Assembly (NCBI RefSeq): GCF_008692785.1 | Contig: NZ_VXJV01000002.1 | Coordinates: forward strand, 248,001 to 312,000 | From: Salmonella enterica subsp. diarizonae | GTDB lineage: Bacteria > Pseudomonadota > Gammaproteobacteria > Enterobacterales > Enterobacteriaceae | Length of the DNA stretch: 64,000 nucleotides | Reading direction: 5' to 3' | Shown here: positions 27,058 through 36,596 of the stretch, piece after piece | How the letters are laid out: each line of letters begins with the position of its first letter | Position numbering within the stretch: position 1 is the first letter of the stretch | Made by a program: the position numbers and the translations under genes | The notes under the pieces: generated by a model | The model's database searches: none | Seen by the model: only the letters and a program-made list of their open reading frames with translations | What the model was told of the DNA's origin: nothing

Positions 27058-28599
27058 ATGTCTCGTACTAATAAAAAAATAACCATTCCGGTCAGTATTG
27101 GCTATGGCTTAACAGATATCATGGGGGGCGGCGCGTTTACCGTCATTGGTGCCTGGCTTTTATTCTTTTACACCACCTTCGTCGGTTTGTCACCAGTCGA
27201 AGCAGCATCCATTGTCGCCATCGCCCGTATTGTGGATGCGGTCGTCAGCCTGTTTATGGGCAGCTTTACTGACCATTTCTATAAAAACCCGTTGGGCAAA
27301 CGCTTTGGTCGCCGCCGCTTCTTCTTATTAGCCGGTGCGCCGCTGATGCTGGTGTATATCCTGCTGTGGGTCACAGGCATGAGCTTCTGGTTCTATCTGG
27401 CTGTCTATCTGGCTTTCGAAGTGATTGCCGCGATGGTGCTCATTCCATGGGAAACGCTGCCGTCAGAAATGACTAAGGACTTTAACTCTCGTACTAAATT
27501 ATCAACCTGTCGTATGTTCCTGTCGGCATCCGGGACTTTCCTGGCGACCTTTATTCCGGGCCTGTTAATCAGCTATTTTGGTGAACACGATCCGCATGCG
27601 TACTTTATTAATGGCGTCGTCTTTGCAGTGCTGTTTATGTTCTGCGTGTTTATTTCCTGGAAGGTGACTTGGGAGCGCGAACTGACGCCGGAGATGCTCG
27701 TCGAGCTGGAAAACACTCGTCAACCCACGTCCTTTATGGCGAAGGTTGTGGCGACCGGGAAACTGTTTAAAGAGTACTACTCCACTCTGAAGGTGCGCGC
27801 GTTCCGTAAACATCTGGCGATTTATCTGTTCTCCTTTACCGCGAAAGATGTTTATAACACCGTTTTCGTTTTCTTTTGTGTTTACTGCCTGAACGTGCCG
27901 TCTTCGCTTTCAGGAACCCTGCTGTCGATGAGCATTGTCGGCCTGCCGGTCACGCTGTTAGCCGGTGTCGCGATCATTAAATTTGGTCCGTCGCGTCTGT
28001 ATGTATTTGCTTATACCCTGATGATATTGTGTCTGGCCGGATTGTTTATGGTTTACCACTTCCCGACCGACAATAACGTCACCATTCTGCTGGTACTGGC
28101 TGCGCTGTACCAGGTGGGGCGTTGTGTTCTGGAGTTCACGCCGTGGAATGTGTTCCCGTTCATTCCGGACATTGATGAAATGATCACCCGCCAGCGTCGT
28201 GAAGGGCTGTTCGCGGCGGTGATGACTTTCTCACGCAAAACGACGGTGGCGATTGCAACCTTTATCGTGGGCGTTATGTTGCAGGAAGGCGGATTTGTGA
28301 AGGGGAGCCAGATCCAGCCGGAGAGCGCCGTAAACACCATCGCAATCCTGCTGTTTGTTGGTACTGCTGGGCTGCTGCTGATTGCACTGTGGCAGGCGGT
28401 AACATTTCACCTCAACAAGCGTACTCACAAGGTTTTTGTCGACGAGGTCGATCGTCTGAAAGCGCACGGTTCAAAACAGGACGTCACCCCGGAGACGCGC
28501 CGTGTGGTGGAAGACCTGACCGGTTACGCTTATGAAAATCTGTGGAATGAACCGCAAAAAGCGGAATCCAGGCTTTATCGACCGGCACAAGTGAACTAA
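27058..28599 (+). CDS. GPH-family sugar/cation symporter
   Basis: A 513-aa, twelve-helix permease of the glycoside-pentoside-hexuronide:cation symporter family (MelB/UidB/XynP). Family marks include LTDIMGGGAFTV in helix 1, FMGSFTDHF, and GKRFGRRRFFLLAGAP between helices 2 and 3. It lies 27 bp downstream of the uxaC-like gene and just before ydfI, so it may import glucuronides or free hexuronates for the cassette. The exact substrate is not evident. Confidence 0.85.
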   Translation: MSRTNKKITIPVSIGYGLTDIMGGGAFTVIGAWLLFFYTTFVGLSPVEAASIVAIARIVDAVVSLFMGSFTDHFYKNPLGKRFGRRRFFLLAGAPLMLVYILLWVTGMSFWFYLAVYLAFEVIAAMVLIPWETLPSEMTKDFNSRTKLSTCRMFLSASGTFLATFIPGLLISYFGEHDPHAYFINGVVFAVLFMFCVFISWKVTWERELTPEMLVELENTRQPTSFMAKVVATGKLFKEYYSTLKVRAFRKHLAIYLFSFTAKDVYNTVFVFFCVYCLNVPSSLSGTLLSMSIVGLPVTLLAGVAIIKFGPSRLYVFAYTLMILCLAGLFMVYHFPTDNNVTILLVLAALYQVGRCVLEFTPWNVFPFIPDIDEMITRQRREGLFAAVMTFSRKTTVAIATFIVGVMLQEGGFVKGSQIQPESAVNTIAILLFVGTAGLLLIALWQAVTFHLNKRTHKVFVDEVDRLKAHGSKQDVTPETRRVVEDLTGYAYENLWNEPQKAESRLYRPAQVN

Positions 28600-28768
28600 C
28601 AACCTGACGTGACGGCATAAACAACGGTCGCCGACTTTTGTTTATGCTGTTACACAGCCTGAAAATAATGTCACACCAATTTTGCATATATTAATGCAAA
28701 TCAGAATCTTTCGTGTTGAACTCGTTAATCAGGTATGGCAATCACCATTCTCTACAGTGAGTCAAAAG

Positions 28769-30235
28769 ATGCAGAATAAACTATTAACCGCTAAGGCAAC
28801 TCTCCCGACCTACGATCGCAGCACATTGGTGCCGCGCATTGTCCATCTCGGTTTTGGTGCGTTTCATCGCGCGCATCAGGGCGTTTATACAGATATTCTG
28901 GCCGCGGAGCATCATAGCGACTGGGGCTATTATGAGGTTAACCTTATTGGCGGCGAACAGCAGATTGCCGATCTAAAGCAGCAGGATAACCTCTATACCG
29001 TGGCGGAGATGTCGGCTGATGCCTGGACGGCGCGTGTGGTGGGCGTCGTCAAAGCGGCGTTGCATGTACAGGTTGATGGCCTGGAACGTGTGCTGGCGGC
29101 GATGTGTGAACCGCAGATAGCGATTGTGTCTTTGACCATTACCGAGAAAGGGTATTGTCATTCGCCAGCCACGGGCCAGCTTCTGCTGGAGCATCCCATG
29201 ATTGCCGCCGACCTGCGAAATCCGCATCAACCGGTAACGGCGCCGGGTATTATTGTCGAAGCGTTAGCGCGTCGTAAAGCTGCAGGCTTACCGGCATTTA
29301 CCGTGATGTCCTGCGATAACATGCCGGAAAACGGGCAACTGACGCGTCATGTGGTGACGGCTTACGCCAGGGCGGTGGATGAGGAACTGGCGATATGGAT
29401 CGAGCAAAATGTGACATTTCCGTCAACGATGGTTGACCGGATTGTCCCTGCGGTCACGCCGGAGACGCTGGATAAAATGGCGCATTTGACCGGTGTGCGC
29501 GATCCGGCGGGCGTTGCCTGCGAACCGTTTCGTCAGTGGGTGATAGAAGATACGTTTGTGGCCGGTCGTCCGCGATGGGAGAGTGCGGGCGCGACGCTGG
29601 TCGCCGACGTGATTCCGTTTGAAGAGATGAAACTGCGAATGCTTAACGGCAGTCATTCTTTCCTGGCTTATCTGGGGTATCTTGCCGGCTATCTGCATAT
29701 TAATGATTGTATGGCTGACGATAACTATCGTTTGACCGCGCAGGCGTTAATGTTACGCGAGCAGGTGCCAACGCTGAAAGTCCAGGGGGTAGATTTACAG
29801 CGTTATGCCGATCAGTTGATTGCGCGTTACCGTAATCCGGCGCTGCGTCATCGTACCTGGCAGATAGCGATGGATGGCAGCCAGAAACTTCCGCAGCGTA
29901 TGCTGGACTCCGTTCGCTGGCATCTTGCTAATCATAGCGATTTTGATTTGCTGGCGCTGGGCGTGGCGGGGTGGATGCGTTACGTTGGCGGCGTGGATGA
30001 GCAGGGCAAGGCGATCGACGTCAGCGATCCGCTATTGCCGGTTATTCAGCGTGCCGTGGCAAACAGTGAAGAAGGCGCAAGTCGTGTTGAGGCGCTGCTG
30101 GGAATGGCAGAAATTTTCGGCAACGATTTACCGCAGGCGGCGCGGTTTACGCAAAAAGTGCAAGAAGCCTATGACAGGTTACTGACATATGGAGCGAAAG
30201 CGAGCGTGGCGAAATATGCCGAACGGTTGAAATAG
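28769..30235 (+). CDS. ydfI: YdfI, UxuB-type fructuronate/mannonate oxidoreductase
   Basis: A 488-aa long-chain mannitol dehydrogenase-family protein. The N-terminal NAD-binding region is [18 protein letters not shown], and [19 protein letters not shown] and [16 protein letters not shown] are typical of D-mannonate oxidoreductases (UxuB). It should reduce D-fructuronate to D-mannonate, the substrate of the upstream RspA. The ATG 28769 follows GTGAG; an in-frame 29-codon extension is rejected. It lies 170 bp after the symporter gene. Confidence 0.9.
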   Translation: MQNKLLTAKATLPTYDRSTLVPRIVHLGFGAFHRAHQGVYTDILAAEHHSDWGYYEVNLIGGEQQIADLKQQDNLYTVAEMSADAWTARVVGVVKAALHVQVDGLERVLAAMCEPQIAIVSLTITEKGYCHSPATGQLLLEHPMIAADLRNPHQPVTAPGIIVEALARRKAAGLPAFTVMSCDNMPENGQLTRHVVTAYARAVDEELAIWIEQNVTFPSTMVDRIVPAVTPETLDKMAHLTGVRDPAGVACEPFRQWVIEDTFVAGRPRWESAGATLVADVIPFEEMKLRMLNGSHSFLAYLGYLAGYLHINDCMADDNYRLTAQALMLREQVPTLKVQGVDLQRYADQLIARYRNPALRHRTWQIAMDGSQKLPQRMLDSVRWHLANHSDFDLLALGVAGWMRYVGGVDEQGKAIDVSDPLLPVIQRAVANSEEGASRVEALLGMAEIFGNDLPQAARFTQKVQEAYDRLLTYGAKASVAKYAERLK

Positions 30236-30246
30236 CGCAACAGGTA

Positions 30247-30269
30247 CCCGGTAGCATTATGCTACCGGG
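30247..30269. terminator. Hairpin between ydfI and ydfZ
   Basis: CCCGGTAGC - ATTAT - GCTACCGGG, a perfect 9-bp stem lying 12 bp after ydfI and 33 bp after ydfZ, which is convergent. It probably serves both genes. There is no T run. Confidence 0.7.
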
Positions 30270-30301
30270 AAAGCCGGGGCGGATCTTAGCGGCCAGTGGT
30301 A

Positions 30302-30505
30302 TCAGTTCATGCCAAGACGAATCAGTTCGACTGGCGCGAATTTACCTTCACAGCCTTCGACAATCACCGTTTTGCCGCGGCGAATTTGTCCAGCATCCAG
30401 ACCTTCGCTCTCAATGGCTTTGATAATCCCGGTATGGCCCGTGCCGCTTATCATGACCCGGCTACCGGTAGTGATTGCGTTACGGTTACGATCGTATGTC
30501 ATCAT
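30302..30505 (-). CDS. ydfZ: YdfZ, small selenium-associated protein
   Basis: A 67-aa protein, [20 protein letters not shown] followed by a basic [17 protein letters not shown] segment, matching E. coli YdfZ in length and sequence. YdfZ has been reported as a protein that carries selenium in E. coli, and its gene is FNR-activated there. The single Cys of EGCEG is the likely functional residue. AAAGGAG precedes the start; a 21-codon upstream extension is not supported. Confidence 0.9.
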   Translation of the reverse strand: MMTYDRNRNAITTGSRVMISGTGHTGIIKAIESEGLDAGQIRRGKTVIVEGCEGKFAPVELIRLGMN

Positions 30506-30686
30506 GGTGTTTTCTCCTTTCAAACTTACTGCCAAAGCCCGTGGGTTTCCCCACATGACGGGCGACATATAAATACGCTTATCGTTGCGGATTTTTTTTG
30601 TTTTTGATCAAGCTCACGGCTTTTTAAGCAGGAATGTGCAGGGTGAGAGAGCGGAGAAGGAGTCTCACCCCGAAGTTAAAGGGGGG

Positions 30687-31373
30687 TTAGTCTTCGCTAA
30701 ACCAGGCGCTGTTTTCCTGACGGATAAGCTGGACGGATTCGCTAATTTCCTGCAAATGCAGAGTCATTGCGCTCTCAACCGCATTGCCGTCGCGTTTTTC
30801 CAGCGCGGAGAAAATATCATGGTGCTGGCGCAACAACATCTCCGGCGGAGAAACATGATCCAGACTCATATAGCGAACCCGGTCAATCGTGGCTTTGATA
30901 TTTTCAATGGTATCCCACGCTAACTGGCAATCGGCGATCTGCGCCAGCTTTTGGTGGAAATCGTCATCAAGCTGGAAAAAATCATCAATCTGTTTGTGCT
31001 CGATGGCAATGTGTTGCAGGTGCAGGTTTTGCGCCAGTTGATAGCACTGGTTGTCGGTGATCATCGACGCCGCACGGCGGACCACCGCGCATTCGATAGC
31101 TTGCCGTACAAAGCAGCCATTCTGTACCTGAGAAAGCGAAATCTTATTCACATAACTACCGCGCTGAGGGCGGATCTGAATCAACCCATTCTCCGCCAGC
31201 TTTATAAAAGCCTCGCGTACCGGCTGACGCGAAACGTTAAAACGGGTTGAGACCTCTTTTTCTGATAGCGGCGTGCCAGGCGGGATCAGACAATGCACGA
31301 TATCACGTCGAAGAATACGGTAAATTTGCTGGTTGACAGGCTGTGTAGGGGTAAGCTGCGTTTCAACGGTCAT
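30687..31373 (-). CDS. rspR: RspR/YdfH, GntR (FadR-type) regulator
   Basis: A 228-aa GntR-family repressor. N-terminal winged helix ([20 protein letters not shown], then [20 protein letters not shown]) and a C-terminal all-helical FCD effector domain with metal-binding His/Asp residues ([12 protein letters not shown]). In E. coli it represses the rspAB operon. Its neighbour ydfI and the rspA cassette lie just upstream on the map, so control of the hexuronate genes is inferred, with an aldonate-type effector likely. Confidence 0.92.
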   Translation of the reverse strand: MTVETQLTPTQPVNQQIYRILRRDIVHCLIPPGTPLSEKEVSTRFNVSRQPVREAFIKLAENGLIQIRPQRGSYVNKISLSQVQNGCFVRQAIECAVVRRAASMITDNQCYQLAQNLHLQHIAIEHKQIDDFFQLDDDFHQKLAQIADCQLAWDTIENIKATIDRVRYMSLDHVSPPEMLLRQHHDIFSALEKRDGNAVESAMTLHLQEISESVQLIRQENSAWFSED

Positions 31374-31470
31374 TCATTCTTACTTTTTTAGGCGGTTGAC
31401 CCGGATACTCTATCACTTTTCCGTTGTGGTCCATACCGATCATGTTTCTGGTTGCAGATACGTTTGCCAT
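31363..31470 (-). CDS. Possible 35-aa leader ORF overlapping rspR
   Basis: ATG-initiated 35-codon ORF on the rspR strand, [20 protein letters not shown] and then [15 protein letters not shown]. It ends 11 bases inside rspR, so the two overlap as in translational coupling. I do not recognise the family, and no ribosome site is visible; the ydfG hairpin lies immediately upstream. It could be a true small gene, a leader peptide, or chance. Confidence 0.35.
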   Translation of the reverse strand: MANVSATRNMIGMDHNGKVIEYPGQPPKKVRMNDR

Positions 31471-31474
31471 GGAT

Positions 31475-31496
31475 TACCCGGCCTGTAGACCGGGTA
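31475..31496 (-). terminator. Hairpin downstream of ydfG
   Basis: TACCCGG - TCTACAGG-type loop - CCGGGTA, an imperfect 7-bp stem 8 bp past the ydfG stop. No T run follows. It probably ends the ydfG transcript. Confidence 0.6.
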
Positions 31497-31503
31497 TAAC
31501 CCC

Positions 31504-32250
31504 TTAGCTACGGTGGACGCTGAGTCCTGCGAAGGATTGGGTAACGGGCATCATTTCAACGGTATTAATATTCACATGCGCGGGGAGTGTGGCCACCCAC
31601 CATACCGCTTCGGTAATATCTTCCGGCGTGAGGGCGGTGGTATTTTCGTAGGTTTTACCCGCTTTTTCATCGTCGCCTTTGAAACGCACGCTGGAAAACT
31701 CGGTACCGCCAACCAGACCCGGTTCAATGTCGGTCACGCGAACCGCCGTACCGTGTAAGTCCGTGCGCAAATTCAGGCTAAACTGACGCACAAAGGCTTT
31801 CGTCGCGCCATAGACGTTGCCACCGGCATAAGGCCAACTACCGGCGGTCGAACCGATGTTAATGATATGACCGCGGTTACGCTCGACCATTCCCGGCAGC
31901 ACGGCGCGGGTCATATAAATTAAGCCTTTATTATTGGTATCGATCATAGTTTCCCAGTCTTCCACGCTGGCCTTATGCGCCGGTTCAAGACCCAGCGCCA
32001 GGCCGGCGTTATTGACCAGCACATCAATATCGCGCCACTGCGCGGGCAGAGAGGCCATCATCTCTTCAATGGCCGCGCGGTTGCGCACGTCCAGTTGGGC
32101 GGTCAATACGTTATCGCCAAGCTCATCTTTTAGCGCTTGCAGGCGTTCATGACGACGTCCCGTGGCAATGACTTTATGTCCATTTTCAACAAAACGGCGT
32201 GCAATGCACTCGCCAAACCCTGCGGTTGCTCCAGTTACTAAAACGATCAT
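31504..32250 (-). CDS. ydfG: YdfG, NADP+-dependent 3-hydroxy acid dehydrogenase
   Basis: A 248-aa short-chain dehydrogenase, near-identical to E. coli YdfG, which oxidises L-allo-threonine, serine and 3-hydroxypropionate, and reduces malonic semialdehyde. The cofactor site is LVTGATAGFGECIARRF (residues 4-20), and the catalytic Ser-Tyr-Lys triad is in GSTAGSWPYAGGNVYGATKA. The start at 32250 gives the family length and has GAGGAACA upstream; a 39-codon extension is rejected. Confidence 0.95.
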   Translation of the reverse strand: MIVLVTGATAGFGECIARRFVENGHKVIATGRRHERLQALKDELGDNVLTAQLDVRNRAAIEEMMASLPAQWRDIDVLVNNAGLALGLEPAHKASVEDWETMIDTNNKGLIYMTRAVLPGMVERNRGHIINIGSTAGSWPYAGGNVYGATKAFVRQFSLNLRTDLHGTAVRVTDIEPGLVGGTEFSSVRFKGDDEKAGKTYENTTALTPEDITEAVWWVATLPAHVNINTVEMMPVTQSFAGLSVHRS

Positions 32251-32387
32251 CACACTGTTCCTCAACGCTTTTTGTGTTGTATTACCATAGCACGCGGCGT
32301 TTATGAAAGGGTAATCCTGGTTAACACGATTGCGGTCAGCATAGGGGAAGCTTACTCTTATGATCAACCTATTTTCAGGAGTGAAGA

Positions 32388-34430
32388 ATGTCGACGAATC
32401 CTTTTTTAGACCAGAGTATGTTGCCCTATCAGGCGCCGCGTTTTGATCGGATCAAAGATTGCCATTATCGTCCTGCTTTTGATGAGGGCGTGCGACAAAA
32501 ACGCGTGGAAATCGCGGCCATCGTCAATCATCCGGCGGCCCCTGACTTTACGAATACGCTTCTGGCGCTGGAGCAAAGCGGGGCGTTACTGTCACGCGTC
32601 ACCAGCGTTTTTTTCGCGATGACCGCCGCGCACACTAACGATGAACTCCAGCGGTTAGATGAGGCGTTTTCTGCCGAACTGGCGGCGCTCTCCAACGATA
32701 TTTATCTGAATAGCGCGTTATTCGCTCGCGTGGATGCCGTCTGGCAGCAGCGTCATTCACTGGGGCTGGATGATGAATCGCTACGGCTGGTCGACGTTAT
32801 CCACCAGCGTTTTGTGTTGGCAGGCGCGCAGCTTGCCGAAGAGGATAAAGCGCGACTGAAAGTATTGAATACCGAATCCGCGACCTTAATGAGCCAGTTT
32901 AATCAGCGCCTGCTGGCGGCAAGTAAAGCGGGCGGGCTGGCGGTAGATGATGCGTATTGCCTGGAAGGATTAAGCCCGGAAGATATTGCCGTCGCTGCCG
33001 ATGCGGCGCGTGAAAAAGGCCTCGAGAATCGCTGGTTCATTCCGCTCCTTAATACGACGCAACAGCCTGCGCTTGCTGCGCTGCGCGATCGCCAGACCCG
33101 CGAAAATTTATTCACAGCGTCATGGACTCGGGCGGAAAAAGGGGATGCCCACGACACCCGCGCGATCGTTCAGCGTCTGGTAGAGATTCGTCGCTGTCAG
33201 GCTACACTGCTGGGGTTCCCCAATTATGCCGCATGGAAAATCGCCGATCAGATGGCGAAAACTCCGCAAGCCGCGCTGAACTTTATACGTGGTATTGTGC
33301 CGCCAGCGCGTCAGCGTGTGTTCAATGAACAGGCGGAAATTCAGCACGTCATTGATGATGAGCAGGGCGGTTACACCGTTCAGGCCTGGGACTGGATGTT
33401 CTATGCCGAACAGGTGCGGCGGGAAAAATATGCGTTGGATGAAGCGCAACTGAAGCCCTATTTTGCCTTAAATACGGTGTTGCAAGAGGGGGTTTTCTGG
33501 ACCGCCAACCAGCTATTCGGCATCACCTTCGTCGAGCGTTTTGACATTCCGGTGTACCATCCTGATGTTCGGGTGTGGGAGATTTTCGATTCCGATGGCG
33601 TCGGTATGGCGTTATTTTATGGCGACTTCTTCGCGCGGGACTCGAAAAGTGGCGGCGCGTGGATGGGGAATTTTGTAGAGCAATCCACCCTCAACGAAAC
33701 CCGGCCTGTTATATACAATGTATGTAACTATCAGAAACCTGTCGATGGGCAGCCTGCATTACTGCTTTGGGACGACGTTATTACGCTCTTCCATGAGTTT
33801 GGTCATACGTTACACGGTTTGTTTGCCGTGCAGCGTTATGCCACGCTTTCAGGGACTAACACGCCCCGTGACTTTGTCGAGTTTCCCTCCCAGATTAATG
33901 AGCATTGGGCGAGTCATCCGCGTGTATTCGAACGTTATGCGCGTCATGTCGACAGCGGTGAAAAAATGCCTGCTGATTTACAGGAAAGAATGCGCAAGGC
34001 GAGTTTATTTAATAAAGGTTACGATATGACTGAATTGCTCGGCGCCGCATTGCTGGATATGCACTGGCATATGCTGGAGGAGAGCGTAGCGGAGCAGTCT
34101 GTCGCTGATTTCGAGCAGCAGGCGCTGACCGCTGAGCATCTTGATTTACCGGCAGTGCCGCCCCGCTATCGCAGCAGTTACTTTGCCCATATCTTCGGCG
34201 GCGGATACGCAGCGGGATACTACGCCTATCTGTGGACGCAAATGTTAGCGGATGACGGTTATCAATGGTTTGTAGAGCAGGGCGGCCTGACGCGTGAAAA
34301 CGGGCAGCGTTTTCGTGATGACATCCTTTCCCGGGGGAATAGTACTGATTTAGAAACGCTTTATTCAGCCTGGCGTGGACATGAGCCGCATATTGATCCC
34401 ATGTTGCAATATCGCGGACTCGATCACTAA
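32388..34430 (+). CDS. dcp: Dcp, peptidyl-dipeptidase
   Basis: A 680-aa M3-family zinc metallopeptidase that removes C-terminal dipeptides. The HExxH motif is in ITLFHEFGHTLHGLF (residues 463-477), with the third zinc ligand Glu about 28 residues on (VEFPSQINEHWASH). Length and sequence match E. coli Dcp. CAGGAG supports the ATG. It is divergent from ydfG. Confidence 0.97.
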   Translation: MSTNPFLDQSMLPYQAPRFDRIKDCHYRPAFDEGVRQKRVEIAAIVNHPAAPDFTNTLLALEQSGALLSRVTSVFFAMTAAHTNDELQRLDEAFSAELAALSNDIYLNSALFARVDAVWQQRHSLGLDDESLRLVDVIHQRFVLAGAQLAEEDKARLKVLNTESATLMSQFNQRLLAASKAGGLAVDDAYCLEGLSPEDIAVAADAAREKGLENRWFIPLLNTTQQPALAALRDRQTRENLFTASWTRAEKGDAHDTRAIVQRLVEIRRCQATLLGFPNYAAWKIADQMAKTPQAALNFIRGIVPPARQRVFNEQAEIQHVIDDEQGGYTVQAWDWMFYAEQVRREKYALDEAQLKPYFALNTVLQEGVFWTANQLFGITFVERFDIPVYHPDVRVWEIFDSDGVGMALFYGDFFARDSKSGGAWMGNFVEQSTLNETRPVIYNVCNYQKPVDGQPALLLWDDVITLFHEFGHTLHGLFAVQRYATLSGTNTPRDFVEFPSQINEHWASHPRVFERYARHVDSGEKMPADLQERMRKASLFNKGYDMTELLGAALLDMHWHMLEESVAEQSVADFEQQALTAEHLDLPAVPPRYRSSYFAHIFGGGYAAGYYAYLWTQMLADDGYQWFVEQGGLTRENGQRFRDDILSRGNSTDLETLYSAWRGHEPHIDPMLQYRGLDH

Positions 34431-34437
34431 GCTGATA

Positions 34438-34464
34438 CGGTTGTTCGGCATTGTCGAACAACCG
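34438..34464 (+). terminator. Terminator hairpin of dcp
   Basis: CGGTTGTTCG - GCATTGT - CGAACAACCG, a perfect 10-bp stem that starts 7 bp after the dcp stop. No T run follows, so it may be Rho-dependent or an RNA stabiliser. Confidence 0.7.
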
Positions 34465-34773
34465 CCTGAAAATGAATCCTACACTCCTGACGACAGCCAA
34501 TTAAATTTATGGGGGCAAATTGTCTGAATATAAAGAGGACGTGCATTCGGATTTTTCTACTTATTTTTCCGTGGTGGATTGATTGCCAAAGATTTATTAC
34601 CGCTTCGCTATTAACATTTTTAAAAATATATTTTCCGGCAAGCGGTGGTATTATGTAAATAATGCAGAAATGAATTTGACACTGCGCGCAGGGCGACTAA
34701 ATTTAGAACTGTATCACATGATATGAGAAGACATATCATATTTAAAACGCAACATCATCATGAGGATTATATT
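34465..34773. other. AT-rich gap between dcp and KGG gene
   Basis: This 309-bp stretch is AT-rich and contains the promoter region of the downstream stress gene. A 49-codon ORF (34509-34658), hydrophobic in part, has no ribosome site and no recognised family. No RNA gene is evident. Confidence 0.5.
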
Positions 34774-34956
34774 ATGGCAGAACATCGCGGCGGTTCCGGT
34801 AACTTTGCAGAAGATAAAGAGAAAGCCTCAGAAGCAGGTCGTAAAGGCGGCCAGCATAGTGGTGGGAACTTTAAAAACGATCCACAGCGTGCATCTGAAG
34901 CGGGTAAAAAAGGTGGGCAGAATAGCCACAGTGGCGGACGTAAATCCGACAATTAA
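34774..34956 (+). CDS. YciG-like KGG-repeat stress protein
   Basis: A 60-aa hydrophilic protein made of two KGG/con-10 repeats: EKASEAGRKGGQHSGGNF and QRASEAGKKGGQNSHSGG. Family members such as YciG and GsiB are stress- or stationary-phase-induced. The ATG 34774 follows GAGGATTATATT, and a 17-codon upstream extension is rejected. A strong terminator follows. It is not in an operon with either neighbour. Confidence 0.88.
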   Translation: MAEHRGGSGNFAEDKEKASEAGRKGGQHSGGNFKNDPQRASEAGKKGGQNSHSGGRKSDN

Positions 34957-35003
34957 TTTTACTCCTGATATCTTGTAAATATATTCTGAAATATTGCGTA
35001 GAC

Positions 35004-35034
35004 AATGCGGGCCTAAGGCTCGCATTTTTTTATT
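35004..35034 (+). terminator. Rho-independent terminator of KGG gene
   Basis: AATGCGGGCC - TAA - GGCTCGCATT followed by seven T, about 48 bp after the stop codon. It reads as a classical intrinsic terminator. Confidence 0.92.
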
Positions 35035-35079
35035 TATTCTGACCGTGAGTTATTCTGGCCGGTCAGGTGCAATTATTCT

Positions 35080-35607
35080 TTATGCTTTCTTTGTTAACAG
35101 AAAGAGCAATTCAGCGAGGGCAAATCGTACACATTTTTCTAATACTTCCTGACAATCTCCGCTAAAATGTTGTCGGCTTGTAAAAGTTATGTTGTTAATG
35201 TTCCAGGCAAACCAAACGGTTCCCGCCGGAGTGCCATCTTCGCCGCCTTCCGGACCGCCATAGCCACTGATCGCCATACTGATATCGACCTCAGCCTGAT
35301 CTTTAGCTCCCTGAGCCATTTCAATGACGACCGCTTCGCTGACGGCGGTATGTTCGGCAAGACTGCGGCGTTGTACGCGTAAGATTTTTGCTTTGGCTTC
35401 ATCAGTAAAAGTGACATAACCTACACCGTAAAAAGAGGGCGTATCTTCCGCTGCGCACAATGCTGAAGCCAGTTTCCCGCCGGTGCAGGATTCTGCAGTG
35501 GTCAGACGGAGTTTTTGGTTAACCAGTAAATCACCGAGTTTTTTTGTCAGGCTATCGACGGATTCGGCTTCATCAAGGGGGGCAATATCGTGCTGATCTA
35601 ATCTCAT
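35080..35607 (-). CDS. ydeJ: YdeJ, CinA C-terminal-domain protein
   Basis: A 175-aa protein consisting only of the CinA C-terminal (PncC-like) domain. The active-site region is TTAESCTGGKLASALCAAED (residues 36-55), followed by ISGYGGPEGGEDGTPAGTVW. PncC/CinA-C enzymes deamidate nicotinamide mononucleotide to nicotinate mononucleotide; activity here is inferred. It is close to E. coli YdeJ in length. It is divergent from ydeI. Confidence 0.88.
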   Translation of the reverse strand: MRLDQHDIAPLDEAESVDSLTKKLGDLLVNQKLRLTTAESCTGGKLASALCAAEDTPSFYGVGYVTFTDEAKAKILRVQRRSLAEHTAVSEAVVIEMAQGAKDQAEVDISMAISGYGGPEGGEDGTPAGTVWFAWNINNITFTSRQHFSGDCQEVLEKCVRFALAELLFLLTKKA

Positions 35608-36033
35608 CGTTTATTTTTCCGTTACAGAGACAAAAGAAACCTGTTCGTTCTTCTCAAGTATGGCATATTTACTTTGTGACATTGTCAGCGAGTGATCATT
35701 TTATCCAGTCACCAGCAAACCAGCCTCTCCATAACATGCTTACTTTTCTACGGTGATAAATGTCATTGAGTATGCGTAAAATCATTATCTTCAAAAAATA
35801 AAGCCGATTATTCTGAATTGTCATCCAGACATTGAAGTATACTACCCCAGCTATGTGGCCAACTCTATATTTCGCCGTTGCGTTTTAGCGTTAACCCGCG
35901 TTGATATTTGTTGTGTATTAACCCGGGTGGGTTGATTTTGTTACTTAATATTCTGTTGGTAAATTCATGTTTGTAAAAATTAAAAATAGCGACCAGACTT
36001 AATACGTCAAATGGACGTTATTAAGGAGAGAGC
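35608..36033. other. ydeJ-ydeI divergent regulatory region
   Basis: This 426-bp AT-rich gap carries the promoters of two divergent genes. Near ydeI, TGGTAA-N5-TGTTTG (about 35957-35973) looks like a degenerate PhoP box, and an imperfect stem TAATACGTC / GACGTTATTA lies directly before the AAGGAGAG ribosome site of ydeI. No ORF is supported. Confidence 0.5.
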
Positions 36034-36426
36034 ATGAAACTACAGGTGGCTGCATTTTTAAGTTTTCTGATAATGCCTTATGCGCTAGCGGATGATCAAG
36101 GGGGATTAAAAAAAGACGTGGCACCGCCGCCGCCTCATGCTATTGAGGATGGTTATCGCGGTACGGACGATGCAGAAAAAATGACCATCGAACAGGCAAA
36201 AACCCTGCATGATGGCGCGACCGTTTCGCTGCGCGGCAACCTTATTGATCATAAAGGCGATGATCGCTATGTGTTCCGCGATAAATCCGGCGAGATTAAC
36301 GTGATAATCCCTTCCGCTGTATTTGATGGGCGGGAAGTTCAGCCGGATCAAATGATCAACATAAACGGTAGTCTGGACAAGAAAGCGAAGGAATCGCTTG
36401 TTCGCGTGAACCGGCTGCAAAAGTAA
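36034..36426 (+). CDS. ydeI: YdeI, periplasmic OB-fold stress protein
   Basis: A 130-aa exported protein of the YgiW/YdeI (BOF) family. The signal peptide [19 protein letters not shown] is followed by a proline-rich linker and an OB-fold (residues 50-128: [20 protein letters not shown]). In Salmonella, YdeI is reported to raise resistance to cationic antimicrobial peptides under PhoPQ/Rcs/RpoS control. AAGGAGAG lies before the ATG, with a hairpin immediately upstream. Confidence 0.9.
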   Translation: MKLQVAAFLSFLIMPYALADDQGGLKKDVAPPPPHAIEDGYRGTDDAEKMTIEQAKTLHDGATVSLRGNLIDHKGDDRYVFRDKSGEINVIIPSAVFDGREVQPDQMININGSLDKKAKESLVRVNRLQK

Positions 36427-36543
36427 CGCGCGCTAACCGGCAATCTCCAGGTCAGTTATGCAGGGGACGCGGCTGGCCTGATACGATGGGCCTTGTAAAA
36501 TGCGCCAGGGGGACAAAAGGTTTCATAATGTCTTATTCAGGCC

Positions 36544-36560
36544 TGGTTACGTATTGTTTA
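36544..36560 (+). promoter_or_regulatory. PhoP box upstream of mgrR
   Basis: TGGTTA - CGTAT - TGTTTA matches the direct-repeat PhoP consensus (G/T)GTTTA-N5-(G/T)GTTTA with one mismatch in the first half. It lies 37 bp upstream of the presumed mgrR start, with a -10-like TACAGT at 36584-36589. PhoP control of MgrR is established in E. coli; here it is inferred from the site. Confidence 0.75.
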
Positions 36561-36596
36561 ACCTTCATTGATATTGACGGTGCTACAGTCATTAGC

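Noticed and set aside
34009..34500. 163-codon minus-strand ORF covering the end of dcp
   Set aside because: It is the antisense frame of the conserved dcp C-terminus.
34509..34658. 49-codon ORF between dcp and the KGG gene
   Set aside because: No ribosome site, biased to hydrophobic and Cys/Trp residues, and no recognised family.
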